Source: Norana najaformis
Taxonomy: Eukaryota > Annelida > Clitellata > Crassiclitellata > Hormogastridae
Assembly: GCA_964023275.1 (NCBI GenBank)
Contig: OZ029913.1
Coordinates: forward strand, 39,000,757 to 39,064,756
Length of the DNA stretch: 64,000 bases
Direction of reading: 5' to 3'
A program made the position numbers and the translations under genes. The notes beneath the pieces are model-generated. The model searched no databases, was not told the origin of the DNA, and saw only the letters and a list, made by a program, of their open reading frames with translations. The stretch's first letter is position 1. Every line of letters begins with the position of its first letter. Positions 10,299-49,110 of the stretch are shown piece by piece.

Positions 10299-11100
10299 CA
10301 CACAGGCCTTCGTATTCTAGTGCGACTGAAGTTGGCCAAAAGAGCACTGCTTCGCTAATAGGGCAGCGAAGCTTCTCTAGCTACCCTCCAGTTTGTATAC
10401 TCTTGCAAGTTGGCCAATAGAGGATTCCTTCAATCCCAGGGCATTTCAATAGGTACTCGCGTACTTAGGGTACCTGTAGAAGGTACTGCTATTCTGCCGT
10501 TGATCGCCCTGCTCAATACAATGACTCATGGGGCTCACAACCACGTACAAGTGAGTCCCAACTGCCAGCTTTAGACCTGTCACTTACAAACCCTTTGCGA
10601 TTCTCAACGATAGTTGATATATTTATTACTTGCGCGCACCTCCAGGCCTACTCTATTCTATTCAGCTCGTTATGACTAACCAGGATGCTCGCTGTGGCTC
10701 ACGATGCATGGCCAGTATACATAACACTGCTGAAGTATCTGTATATGTATGTGCATGTGTAGGCCTATGCATGTAGTATATATAGGCCCGCATATATTTA
10801 CACAAGTTTATAGATGTACACATTCTGCTGTTGTTACTGTTTTTAAGAAACGTGAGTCATATTTCCCTTTCTTGCTACAAACGTTCTGAGAGCCGCAACA
10901 GCTGAAGATCAGCGCGGATCAAGCCAACCTAACGCAATGTAATGTAATATAGTATTATGTAATGTAATGTACAAACCAAAGCATTGCAACTTAGTTGGGT
11001 GGAAGTGATGTTATGCCATTCAATACATTACAAATCCAGTGCAAAGCAAAAACCCAACGCAAATCAATGTAATGCAAAGCAGTTCAAAGCAAGACAAACT
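10299..11100. other. Intergenic, no gene seen
   Basis: The region holds scattered TGTAATGTAATG and GCAAAGCAA words (10930-11100) and no convincing exon. Confidence 0.4.
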
Positions 11101-11104
11101 AAAG

Positions 11105-11665
11105 CTTCTTTAGATGTTTTGAAAATGCGCTGTATAAGTAACCAGATGTTTCTTGTAATCTAATGACTTTCTATAGCGCCGTTATCAGAATGCACAGTAC
11201 ATCAATCAATGGTCGCTTCAAGTGAAACCGCAGTTAGAAAGCCTAGTCCGAAGGGTCAGAGAAACTGCAGAAGTCAGTCTATCGTGGGTTGGCATGTGGA
11301 AACAGATGAGTCTTAAATTTAGACACAAATAAGCTTAAAGAACTGACAAAATGCACAGAACTGGGCAGTGAATTTTAAAGCTTTGAACCAAACACAAAGA
11401 GGATAGGGAGCCTAACAATGTCCTATGCAGTGCGAGGTACAACAAGTCTAGAGTACTAGCCCGTTTATCGAATGCAATATTTGCTGACAAGAGGGTTGAG
11501 CACAAAGCAGAGACAGTTCGGCTGATATAAATGTAATACGTTATGAACTATAAGATAGTTTAAACTAGATTCCTTGCTCCATGGGCAGCCAGTGTAACGA
11601 ATGCAATATGGGTGTAATATGCTGATATTAGAGGCTTGCCACAGCACGCGCCACATAATTTTGAA
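11105..11665 (-). mobile_element. L2/CR1-like LINE 3' fragment
   Basis: On the minus strand, CACTGGCTGCCCATGGAGCA (11575-11594) encodes HWLPMEQ, the reverse-transcriptase thumb motif. It is followed by decayed sequence and the 3' block GCGACCATTGATTGATG...GGCGCTATAGAAAGTC, ending near 11150 in AGATTA. A second tail word GCGCTGTATAAG lies at 11125-11140. Confidence 0.7.
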
Positions 11666-11685
11666 ACATTTATAGTTTGTTTATC

Positions 11686-11730
<45 letters not shown>

Positions 11731-11778
11731 TGCATGCATACATACCTACATACATACATAGATACATACATACATACA

Positions 11779-11809
<31 letters not shown>

Positions 11810-11838
11810 CTACCTACATACATACATACATACATACA

Positions 11839-11872
<34 letters not shown>

Positions 11873-11875
11873 ATT
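11686..11875. repeat. GACA then CATA microsatellite
   Basis: About eleven GACA units are followed by CATACATA with occasional TTTACATA and TACC variants. Frames through it give only HTYIHTYI. Confidence 0.95.
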
Positions 11876-11879
11876 ATAT

Positions 11880-12525
11880 TTGTACTGAGAAACCCAACCC
11901 TAGGGGTCAAGTCTTGTATAAGCTTGTAGCTTTTTATCTGGGTCCTGTTGCGCTGCTCCTGTGAGTTTATGACTGCTGCTGATGTGTTACCTCACAAGTG
12001 CAAAAATAGTGTGTTGTTTTATTTTATGTTACATAGGGTTACATACGTACAACGATTATTAACACACGTGGAAAATACACATATAAATGCATACATATAT
12101 ACATCTATGCATGAGGAGTGCAAAGCTTATGAACTGCCTAAAGCGATTACAGTTTCTTGGATTTGCTTCGGGTTGAATTGAAACCAAAAGCATTCCATTC
12201 GATGTCTTGAATTCCAAATTACACTATTCATTATTCATTTCAACGCGTTTCGCTTGACATTTCAAAGAAGGCAAAATTAGCGATTTACTCCCTAATCTAA
12301 TTACAAGATGTCATGAGACAGAAACTGAGGCACTGCATGCCTGCTTGATTGTAATGTAACATAAGATGCAATGTAAAGTAATTAGTCGAAATTTCTTAGC
12401 GCGCCACAAAGAAGCTGAGTCAGATAGACCAGTTGATATCACTGGAGCTTCTTCGTCAAATCAAGTCCGCAAAGAACAAGGTTGTTGAGTCAGTTTTAAT
12501 GTCAGGTCGAAATAGTAATCTATGC
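11880..12525. other. Intergenic, no gene seen
   Basis: No conserved motif or splice-flanked frame was recognised in this stretch. Confidence 0.35.
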
Positions 12526-12526
12526 T

Positions 12527-12655
12527 AATCTAATCAAATGACTTCGATAGCGCCGTTATTATAATGCACAAGGCATCAATTGATGGTCGCTTCAAGTGAA
12601 ACTGTAATCAGAAATCAAAATCAGTTGAAGAAGTCCAGACGATATCCGATAGCTT
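12527..12655 (-). mobile_element. L2/CR1-like LINE 3' tail
   Basis: On the minus strand: GTTTCACTTGAAGCGACCATCAATTGATGCC, then a G/C-rich ATTATAATAACGGCGCTATCGAAGTC word and TAGATTAG repeats. This is the standard 3' block of the window's LINE family. Confidence 0.65.
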
Positions 12656-12829
12656 TATTCAATATACTTATAAACTGATTTTTCAGATATGACTGCAATG
12701 CATTCAAATGCAACCTAGGTTAATAATAAAGTCATAATCGACGCAGGCATTTGCTTTGAAAAAGTGGGCAGTTAACTGCCGCAATTCTGAGTAAGTAAAG
12801 TTAAAGTAAACCTCCTATAGTATACGCCC

Positions 12830-13060
12830 CATGGTGGAACTTAGGGGAGATGCTCATTCTTTGGTGTGAGGCTTTTGAGCCGAAGGTCTGGCACAACGAG
12901 GCCAGTGCATCGCACGACTTGTCGTTTACTTTCCAGTTTACATCGGTACCAAACAATATTGCTTAGTCATAGACACAAAAACTTGCCCATGGTAATGACA
13001 CGGAGTCTGCTCGAACCTGCAATCGTTAGATTAGAGACCGTTGCTCCGCCGTGCTGAACA
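12830..13060 (-). mobile_element. Probable tRNA-derived SINE
   Basis: On the minus strand GATTGCAGGTTCGAGC is a good RNA polymerase III B box. It is preceded by AGCACGGCGGAGCAACGG and TCTAATC, resembling the heads of family B copies (compare 22709-22740). The body is diverged. Confidence 0.4.
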
Positions 13061-13429
13061 ATTTTGATTGGGATGCAACTACCCGGTTACTTTACCCTTT
13101 AGATATTTCTAGGGTTCCCGTGTATTTCAGGTGCTAAAGAGACCACATGCTCCTCCCAATTCAACAATTCATTCTACGATCGCAAATGTATAATGTTTTT
13201 GCCATTCCGAGGCACGTAGATGGCTAATATTATGCCAAGGAGCCGACCTTTCGAGTCACCTAGGATTATACGTGACCGAGATCTGCACGTATTGGAAAGA
13301 ATGAGACAGTTTTCGTCAAGATTTAGGTCACTGCCCTTTCGTAAAAAGGTTCGCGTGAGTCACAAAGACTGAGCCGTCTATAGAGAAATCGTGTATGACT
13401 CTGTATGGGCTCTAGGGCACTTTTTGAGA

Positions 13430-13960
13430 TCCGTCCTCATGTCTCTGTCTTCGTCTCTGTCTCTGCCTATTTCTGTATCTCTTTCTCTGTCTTTGTATGT
13501 CTTTGCCTTTCGTGATGTCTCTGTCTCTGACTCACTTTACGTCCTCTCTCTCCCCCTATCTTTATATATATATATATATATCTTATTGATTTTTGTTTCT
13601 CTGTCTGCCTTTTGGTCTGTCTGTATGTTCGTCTCTCTCTCTCTCACTCTCTCTCACACACATAAATCTATATGAATCTCTCCTTCTACACACACATATA
13701 TATAGGCCTACGCCTACCTATCTATCTATTCATCAGTCTCTTTATGTATGTATGCATATATACGTACGTATGTATGTATGTATCCATCCATCAGTCCATC
13801 CATTCATCTGTTTCTCAACTTCTTTCCTCCGTTCATTACCTCGCGTGCCTGGTCTCGTTCATAAATCTACAAGTTCACTTCACTATTAGAAATTATTATA
13901 TATACAGTATGACTATATATAAAATATATATATATATATATATATATATTTGCAAAACTG
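13430..13960. repeat. Mixed TCTG/CTCT, TATG and AT microsatellites
   Basis: CTCTGTCT-type tracts (13440-13650), TGTATGTATG and CATCCATC (13740-13810) and an AT run (13910-13950). Protein frames here are low-complexity only. Confidence 0.8.
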
Positions 13961-14489
13961 TATTATATTTAATCTGTTGTGCGCATCATGCATTATGCAT
14001 TCAAATAATCAAACGTCATAAATAAAACATGCACAATAAAATGCGCAAAAAAATAGGATGCAAGGATGACACAGTAGAAAAGTAAAACTCGAGAGCAAAG
14101 GTCAGTTCTTTAAGCACACGTGAAGAGAAGGATCGACAAAATGAAAGGACGGCACCAGTGACGCTGCAGATTTTTTCTGTTTTTATGTTTCAAGTCTCGT
14201 TGTCTAATAGCAAACTACTTGAGCTGCAGCTGTCGTTTTTCCATATGCTGCTTTTTTATTATTAATATATTATTTATTGATAATTTATTATTAGTCTGGT
14301 TTAGATTCTCCTATTACTATGGCGCCACTGTCTTAAGACATCAATCACAAGCTCTTAGAACTAGAGCAATAAGACCTTGCTTTATAATCGAAATTTGATT
14401 AGGTTCTTGTTTTTATATAGCGCCAAGCCTCAGACGATGACAGACACACGCGGTGACTAAATCCGAAGCGGATATAGGAAGAAAAGGAG

Positions 14490-14890
14490 GGGTGCGATTT
14501 TCAAGGGGAAAGAGGAGAAATTCTCTGAGTTCTCTAACCCACTGGTTTAGTCTATCGCCCTCTGAAGATACAATTCCCCATAGATTTCGATTCTGACCAT
14601 AGACCTTTCTCACACCGGTTCAGAAAATTTCTCTTTGTAGATACATTTCCCCTATGTACACGCATTTGTCTGCTGACCATAAGTTTCCTCCTCCACTAAT
14701 TCAGACGATCTCCCACTGAAGGTATATTTCCCCATAATACAATTACATGCTATCTGTGTGAGAGCTCTGATAAACAAGGTGCGAGTTGTATATAGAGAAC
14801 GGGACAGCTTCCCCGCTGGTTCTCCCACCGTTTCTCAATATATTTCACTCCTGCCCCTGGGTCTTTTCCCAGCTGCTGTCACCACAAATG
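14490..14890. repeat. Three to four degenerate tandem units of about 80-100 bp
   Basis: Units share CT(C/G)(T/A)GAAG-ATACA-TTCCCC(A)TA and GACCATAG blocks at about 14560, 14640 and 14720, with a weaker copy near 14800. The block CTCCCACTGAAG...ATATTTCCCCATAAT reappears at 42955-42985, so the unit belongs to an interspersed family. Confidence 0.5.
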
Positions 14891-14894
14891 GAAC

Positions 14895-16025
14895 CACATT
14901 GGCTCTCTAAACTTAAGTAATACAACATATCACCAAAACGGGTGTCTAAACTTAAATATCACAATATATTTAAAAAAACGGCCGTCTAACGATGAGCACT
15001 ACATGAAACACATTCGCAAAAACAGGTGTCTAGACAGAAGCGATCTTTTAAAGTGAAGGGGAATCACTTCGAAACCTGAATCGGAAGTTGATTTATTTCA
15101 TACCCGAGCGTGTTTCTGACTCCCATCAATTATAATTCCGGTTTGCATGGAAGTGGAGGGGCCGAAGGTATTGATACCGACGTCCGAAGTTGGTCACGCT
15201 CTTCTGCGTACGCAAGCAGCGATGCGAGAATGCGCGTTGTATTACGTGAAATGGTGCATGTCCTTACACAGGAACACAAAGGTGCTGCTAAGTGACTGAG
15301 GAGCATTGAGAAATAATTGAACGAATACAGTGCAATGCGATTTAGTGTATTTTCATGAGATGGAATAATGTAACATGAAGTGACGTTATATGATGTGAGG
15401 AGATCAGATGCGATACACTTAAATAAAATAAAGCAAATTAAATGCTTTAATGCAACATTTTTATAGCGCCACTTAGGTCTCTCTCCGTGGCCATAGTTTA
15501 TTACCATAACATACCATTATTTGAGGTAAAGCGGGGTAAGGAAATAAAGGCATGGAAATTTTTAATCACTGCTTCGTTTACACATATTGTATTACGCTGT
15601 CTAGCAAGAGTGCATGATGCACTTAGAAATACGATCATCGGGTTAAAGAGTCTGGCAACTCAACAACAAAACAACCACCTGACAACAACCTAACAACCAG
15701 ACAACCTGTCATTACTGGTGGTTGCATGACTTAGCAAGTAACTGTCATTTGGCGTGACGCAAGAGGAGTCGAACCCAGCGACGAAACTTGTCTGTTGACT
15801 CAAATGGCGTTTTATGACAAGCTGCTGAGTGCGATCGCTTTCTACTTGGGTGGCTGTAAACACAGCTTGGCTCCATTGTCTACTTTGGTGTAAGTGAAGT
15901 TCATTTGCTCATTCGCTCGTTCATTTATTCCTTCTGTCGTTCAATCTTTTGATGTTTTTCAACCACTCTGTCATTCCTCACTCTCAGTATAGAGTGATAT
16001 AAAAATAAATATTAATGTCTATTAA
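14895..16025. other. Intergenic, no gene seen
   Basis: A LINE-like tail word TTTATAGCGCCACTTAG lies at 15460-15477. The minus strand near 15768 has GGGTTCGACTCC, a B-box match without a tRNA fold around it. Confidence 0.4.
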
Positions 16026-16028
16026 TAT

Positions 16029-16148
<120 letters not shown>

Positions 16149-16379
16149 GTTTTCTTGAGCTGATTGAGGCCAATGGGAGGGAAAGGGAGAGCTATCATGA
16201 AGCGAGTTCGAACAATTCAACTTCAACTTCTTTTCTACCTGCTGTTTCCGCGAAAGCTCATTCAGCACGAGCGGTGACAACAGCTTGACAGCTGCATTGA
16301 CACGCGAAGCATGACCAGGCACAGGCTGAGTCATGCAGCCATTCACTCGCTCATTCACCCATTCGTTTAGCCTACTTTA

Positions 16380-16600
16380 GACTACTCGATCCCTCACTCA
16401 CTAACACACTCACTCGCTCGCTCACTCACTCACGCACTCACGCACTCACGCACGCACATACCTACCTATTCGTTTACTCTGTTCTAATTTAATTGGCAAC
16501 ACTCGATGGTCGCTTTAAGTGAAACTATAGTCAAAATTGTTATCTTTTGGAGAGGCTTGGACGAAATCCGATTGGTCAGGGACACAGGCTACTCACTTGT
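16380..16600 (-). mobile_element. CACT repeat and LINE 3' fragment
   Basis: A CACTCACTCGCT tract (16390-16460) is followed at 16500-16600 by the minus-strand family block GTTTCACTTAAAGCGACCATCGAGTG, here without its GGCGCTATA end. Confidence 0.5.
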
Positions 16601-16604
16601 TTAC

Positions 16605-17800
16605 TAACTTCTTTCTTTCACAAATTCACTTATTTATTCACTCTCTCACAAATTCACCGCTGTTTGATACCCGGGTGTGTCAAATGAAATCTTGGTCAAT
16701 CACCTCTCTGCTCAATTGATTATGTAACTGAGGAGCCTACTTTTTTCAATGGACGAGTTTGGTGGACTAGATCTTATCTCACTTGCTCTCAGAAAAAATG
16801 AACGGCATATCAGTCCTATTACGAGGCACCTATACCCTTTTTGACTCCTTCAAGACCAAGGTTTAGACTACAAGGTGCACAAGCTCAGGTCAGCTTAGTT
16901 GTCGGTAACTATTGCGCTAAATGCATCGGGCACGATGGCAGCTTTTCGATTGGTGCTATTTCAGACCTAAAAGATTCTTAGCGCTTAAAATGAGTGTTCC
17001 TAAATGACTATCTTCGTTGCGCTTCTGCAAAAATGTTCCTACAAGGGGAAACATTTTCAAGGAACGTATTGTCTTCGGTCGCGATTATGAGTTCCTGTTT
17101 GTTTGCGTTGAACGTTAGCAAGAACTGAAACAAGAACATCTCTCTATTCCTCCCTTCTCCCATCCCTCTCCCTCTCTCTGTCTCTCTCCCTTCCTCTCTC
17201 ATTCTCGATCCTTCTCTCTGATTGTCTCTCTTGATTGTCTCTCTTCCTCTGTGTGATCCCTCTTTTTTACCTCATTCTAACCTTCCTAATCTCTTTCTCT
17301 TTATATATCTGTCTTTCTGACTCAATTCATAATTCTCGCTTTACTTTTCTACTTCTGTCTTTTCTTCTGACATTTTTTTTCTCTCTCCCTCCCTCTCTGC
17401 CTCTCTTATATATGTCTGCCTGTTTTTGTATTAGTTTGCATATTTCTGTGTAAATTCTACCATAAATGTTCAACGTCACTCAAGGCCAGGCTATAGAAAC
17501 GATTCATGAATAATGAATCGTGATTCAATTAGACAGATTCGCGTTGATCAGACAGTCAGTTGCACCGAAAGTTGGACCCGAATCAGAGGCCTTTCAGCCA
17601 GAAACCTACCAATGAGTCATGGCGCATCTCGCGGCTAATTAACAATCTGCCTGGGGTCTTAAAACCCCATGCAGGTCTCAAACATCTGGTAATTTATTTA
17701 ACTAATGAAACCTTTAGAGTGCCGCATGTAGCCTCCCTTGAGGGTGAGAACCCTACTCAAGAAAAAGAAGAGCAGTCTATTTGGCTAACCTCAAGAGTCA
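16605..17800. other. Intergenic with pyrimidine-rich tract
   Basis: CTCTCCCT/TCTCT-rich sequence lies at 17150-17440. No gene was recognised. Confidence 0.4.
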
Positions 17801-18030
17801 GCCATGGGTACGAAGTAGAAGCGAGTTCATTTTCTTAACCTCGGCATATGACACCAGATGATCAGTCCTCTCCCAGGCTACCTGATCTTCGACCTGACAG
17901 TGTAAGGTCGATATATACTCATGCAACAGAAATCTCAAAACAACTCTCTGCCCTAGTAAATATTTGAACCCCCAGCCTTAGGGTTGACAGTTGAGCACGC
18001 TAACGACTAGGATGGCCATCTGTGCTCAAG
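17800..18030 (-). mobile_element. tRNA-derived SINE, family C
   Basis: On the minus strand the head contains A-box-like TGGCCATCCTAGTCGTTAGC and B-box-like GGGGTTCAAATA, followed by GAAGATCAGGTAG and CATATGCCGAGGTTAAGAAAA. The latter blocks match the copies at 5262-5520 and 62890-63140. Confidence 0.55.
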
Positions 18031-18473
18031 GGCAGGCAGCCAAGCGCAGGCAGCTTGCCCAAGATATTATGCAAGGTTAGCTACAGTTCTAAGAATGCGT
18101 GATAAACTCGACTATAAGTAGAAGAATAGAAAATGGTTTCGTGAGGACGAATTTGCGAGACAACGTCACCGGTAGTGGGCCAAAGCTGCTCTAACTTTAG
18201 CTGCCCTGGCACTGAAGGCTTGGAAACCATTCAACCATGGAGCATACATATATAGCCAGACAATACAATGACTCACTCGAGTCGTTGCTGATGGTTTAGC
18301 GTTTGCGTTTTTGTGTCGTGGAACGCAGGTCGCTGACTTGAAGCTGAGTAAACGCGGAAAGCTAAAACAGGCAAAATCAGCGGAAGAAGACGAAGAAAGA
18401 AAAAAAGGCTTCGAGGAGGAACAAGACTGCGGAAGTCAAGCTCTTCGGCAGCAATTCCAGAAGTATCTGGAAA

Positions 18474-44695
<26,222 letters not shown>

Positions 44696-46015
44696 ACGCC
44701 GTTGCCGAGCAACCATGCCGTTGCTGAGCAACCATGTCCCGCCCACTTCAACGATATCGATGCGATCTGCAGACCGTGATTGAGTTGTGTGTACTTTTTC
44801 CATTGCGTTTTTGTTTTCTTCTACTTTGAGCTTTCATTAATTTCTCTGTGGTTGTTTAATGATGGAACCTTTTTCAGATCATAACTATCGTCTGTTTTTG
44901 CTGGGTAATTACAGCTGTGTTTCTTTTGCGTTAATTTTGCATTTTTGTTGTACTTTCGGTGCCCGTCTATTCAAGATTATTTCACAGCCTCTCAACGAGG
45001 ATCTTGTAAGAATTCTATAAAATTTTCTCTAACTAATTTTTTGTATTTATCGTTATGCAAACGTGTTCTGTCAATTTCGCGAAATTGGGGTATGCGGTGT
45101 TTCGTAATTCGCCGTGAACATTGACCTAACATTAACTTCTTTTGTCTATGCTAATTACAAGTTTTGTTTTCTGTCTATTTATGTAGCTCAGTTTTATATG
45201 CGTCTAAAACAACGTCTCATGCTTTAATTTCGTTCGTTCGGTTCAGTGATATGTGTTCAAGATTCGTAGCAACAACTGAGTGAAATGTTGTTCATGAGGG
45301 TACACGTCTTTATTGATCGTCTCAAATGCGATGGTATTTGAATATTTCTTTACGTGTAATCTGACTTGTTTCAAAATGACTTTTAACAGCAAGAAAATCG
45401 TAGTAAATGTGGAAAATTAATCTGGTATGAACTGTGTAATTCAATATATATTTTACTCCTGCGGTAATCAGTAATTGATTAGAATAGGAAAATTTAGGCG
45501 GTACACAGTTGATTTTCTGCTTTGACTTATTTAGACTGAATTAAAGACTTTCGTCATTATCGTTCAAATTTTAAAAAATTATTATAGGACTCGCTTACTG
45601 ACTCGCTCCGTTATGTGAAGCTTTGCCGAAACCAGAATTTCCTTTATTAACCGATTCATTATACGGTTGAATAATGTGGTTCGGTAATTTACGCAAACAA
45701 TATTCAGTTATCGTTATTTTTGCAAATTTATGGTAATTCTTAGCTTTTGATTTCGATTAACAGTTGCTGGAATATTTATTTTATTAACAACTGTAGCAAT
45801 TGATTGTTCTTCGTATTAATATTTATTTAACCTGCCGAACTTTGACGGTAAATATGAAAAACTTTGATGTGTATTTCTTCCTTTGCAACCGATCCACGCA
45901 ACCTCCACGGCATCGAGAGTATAGCATCAAGGTATCGAGAGTATTTCAATATCTTGCGCCCCAAGACTCGGTAAGCAGATTCAGATAAATAAGACGGACA
46001 AGCTGATTATCGCTG
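44696..46015 (+). other. 3' UTR and flank of the receptor gene
   Basis: T-rich, gene-free sequence follows the stop. Two tandem 19-bp copies of GCCGTTGC(C/T)GAGCAACCAT lie at about 44698-44735. I found no convincing canonical poly(A) hexamer, so the transcript end is uncertain. Confidence 0.4.
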
Positions 46016-46019
46016 TTAT

Positions 46020-46200
46020 CGCCATAATCATCAGCAGCAATGACAGCATTATCATCATCATTATCATCATCCTGACTACCGTCACATTCATGATCAACAT
46101 CAACAACATCATCACCATCACCATCCCATCATAATTATCATTATCATCATCATCATCATTATCATCATCATCATCATCATCATCAATCATCATCATGGCT
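46020..46200. repeat. ATC/ATT triplet tract
   Basis: TCATCATC and TTATCATC sequence. Confidence 0.9.
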
Positions 46201-46579
46201 GCTATTAACGACACTGCTAACCTATCCAAGAAGATGAATAATTATGATTCGGATGCCTGATGCAAAGCAGCGATTCCAAAATCAAAGTGGAAAGAGAAAC
46301 TCAAATTAGTTTAAAATAGAGCCTTTATACAGAACAATATCAACACAAAAATCTTTAATATCGTCCACATTGTAATGTAACGTAGTGAAGCATTTATACA
46401 GCGCCAGTTCAACGAAATTTCGAGTTGCTCGGCGAAAACTGAACGCCTTTTGCTTAGCAGAGACGCTGTGAAAAAATTTAAAAGTGACTCTAAAAACATT
46501 TAATTGTGTTGCAATTATATTTGAAATTAGAGGACGTTGATTCAATCTAATCTCTACATGATCTTGTGAGCATTGTGAA

Positions 46580-46720
46580 CCGTTGCTCATGGTCTTTGAA
46601 GAGTCTTTGAAAAGTCTTTGAACAGTCTTGAGCAGCCTTTGAATAGCAGTGGAACAACCTTTGAACAGGTTTTGAGCAGTATTTGAACAGCCCTTGAACA
46701 TTCTTTTAACGCATTTCAAG
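46580..46720. repeat. 11-12 bp repeat TTTGAACAGTC
   Basis: About ten diverged units. The minus-strand frame reads LFKGCSN-like repeats with no known domain. Confidence 0.65.
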
Positions 46721-46779
46721 CAAATCAGAATTCGGAGCTTTGAATGAAAGTCTAACATCAATTCTTTTTAGGGGTTTCT

Positions 46780-46925
46780 ATTGTTGACGTTATGCTTGCT
46801 AACTTGTTTGTGCGCTTTCTAACAGATTTTTATGCTTGTGTAGGGAACGAGGATTTTCGTAAACGCCAGCAGTTCTTAAAGCAATTAGACAGCAGTGAAA
46901 AAGTCTCAAAGTATTTTTCTTTGCC
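46780..46925 (+). mobile_element. Unclassified interspersed repeat, copy 1
   Basis: Aligns over about 135 bp with 52058-52190: GTTGACG(T/A)TATGCTTGCTAA, then CTTGTG, a C/A-rich centre, GCAATTAGA(C/T)AGCAGTG, then AAAA(A/T)GTCTC. Class unknown. Confidence 0.6.
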
Positions 46926-47012
46926 CTCCAAGAAAACAAATCAATATATTTGAACGGCTGAAATAAGTTACAAAGGCAAGGCAAGGTAAGGTAAGGATAG
47001 CCAATGTTAGGT

Positions 47013-47168
47013 CAGCTGTAACATAACTACGGGCTCACAGGGCCAGCAATTGCGGGGCCCAGGGCTCCAATCGGAAGAAAGGGGTCCTTCTCAGAGCCTG
47101 ATAAGGTATAAAAAGAACCCCTTTGAAGTAATTTGTTAGTGGGAGCAAAATTTGAAGTTACGCCACTG
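47013..47168. mobile_element. hAT-like MITE remnant
   Basis: The right end GTTACGCCACTG is the inverse of CAGTGGCGTAAC, a common hAT end. The left end CAGCTGTAACATAACTACGGG is a decayed match. No target duplication survives. Confidence 0.45.
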
Positions 47169-47174
47169 CATATA

Positions 47175-48770
47175 AAGCGAGGAAAGATCAGGTCAAATCA
47201 GATCAGGTCAGGTCAGCTGAAACAGATGAGTCTTGATGTTGCAGTGTCGGTTGACCTAGTGAGACGTGTCCTTCAATTGGTGCTACATAAATGCCCGTTT
47301 ATATAACATTAGGCTACATCACATTACATCACATCACATAAAATTACATTGCATTCGACACAACAATGACTACATGCAATACACGTATGCACATATAAAG
47401 GTATGTGGCATTATGGATAATACGCGTATACTCCCGCAGCGCTGTTGTGAGATACATAATAGGCACTATATTAAGTGTCTAGATACAGACATGAATACAT
47501 ACATGCATACAAACAAACAGACATACATACATACATACAATACATGCATATATTCTGTCTAGAACATTCCGAAGTTTCGAATCAATCGAGCTTCCAACTG
47601 TAGACTAGAGCGATTTGTAACGCAGCTTTATCTCGAGAAAAGACGAGCAGACTTGATTTTCTAATATACAATTAATTAAATAAACAGTTAAGTCATAACA
47701 GTACTTCAATCGCCAACACAAACTCTTCTACATGCATCAATCTATAAATTGCTATAATATTAATCAGTGACATTTATCACGCAGTAAACTAAGTACACGA
47801 GAAACAATCGCTGAAACAACTTTTCGCGCTATCTTTGAATGCATTTGCGACCGACTTGCATAGGTCTTGACCTGCTGCGTCAGCAGATAATTCCAGACAA
47901 GAATTTGAGTCACCGCTGACGTTAGCCCACCTTAGCGGCAGCCAATTACAAACAAGTCAACAAACCGATAACTCATCGACGATACGCCATAAAAAATTTC
48001 GATACAAACTCGCGCTTAAAACTTGCTGACAAAAAATGCGGAAACATTACGTCCACACATTCATAGATTTCTATTGTTCTTTGTGTGTACATGTATCTGT
48101 GTCTGTAGTCTTTTGTCAGCATGTTTCTATTTTTGTCCTGTAGTCTTATAGGCTTGTCGGCCTACGCCATGTAAATACGGCCGGTCTATTTATGGTGGCA
48201 AATATTAACCGTGTCCTCTTGTTCTCCTCCCAATCGCGCAATCGCCCTTGACGAAATATCTGCAGCTCACTCACTAAGAGTTGGTTCAGCACTCCTACTT
48301 AATTCCCCCCAACGACACTCTCCTCGCCTGTGAGTCCACCCCGCGTGTGGACGTATGTGTACACACGGTTTAGGGCCCCACGTGGGGTACATACGATGTA
48401 CACGCAGCGTAAACTACCAGCGCAAATAAGACGCGTGCGCCGTTCAATCGAATCGACGCAGAAAATTGTATGTAATGTAATGTTGGATAACGCGATCCAG
48501 TCTATTAGATCTAATGTGTTATATTCTAATCTATTCTGTTCTGTGTGCTCAAGTTTAACATGATCTGATTTGATATATTCTATTCTATCCAATCTAATCT
48601 AATATTATCTAAAATGATTTAGGTGATCGAATCTAATCTAATCCAATATAACTAATCTTTTCTAACATATTTAATCGGTTATATTCCATTCCATTCCCGC
48701 CTATACTGTTCTACAACTATACTTACATATGGCGAGTTCTCAATACTGTCCATTAATTAGCGTGATGAAG
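47175..48770. other. Intergenic, no gene seen
   Basis: GGTCAG-type and CATA simple repeats (47190-47215, 47480-47545) and TCTAATCTAATC words (48480-48670). Confidence 0.4.
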
Positions 48771-48944
48771 ATGGGAGAGAGACGCCAGGCTGCTGCTGCT
48801 GCTGATGCAGTTTCTTTTCTGAGATGCTCGTTAAACTAGCGATGCCGTTATCGGGTAAATTACTCACTCCGCTGTGTCACAGCATCATCAATCTGGTTCT
48901 GCCTCAGCAGCTTCTCCGTCGATCGTCCATCTCCTGCTCCCCGT

Positions 48945-49110
48945 TTAGCCTTGGCCGTAGATGGAGGGAGCATTCTGCTTCTAGTCCATGGCCACAGAGG
49001 AAGGGAGCATTCTCCTTCTAGTCATGGTCACAGAGGAAGGGAGCATTCTCCTTCTAGTCCATGGCAATAGGTAGAGGCAGCATTCTCCTGCTGGCCACAG
49101 ACTTAGGTGG
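48945..49110. repeat. Degenerate tandem repeat of about 40 bp
   Basis: Four units share CACAGAGGAAGGGAGCATTC and TCCTTCTAGTC (about 48960, 49000, 49040, 49080). Confidence 0.6.

Noticed and set aside
15760..15800. Minus-strand GGGTTCGACTCC as a tRNA gene
   Set aside because: No acceptor or anticodon stem can be drawn around it.
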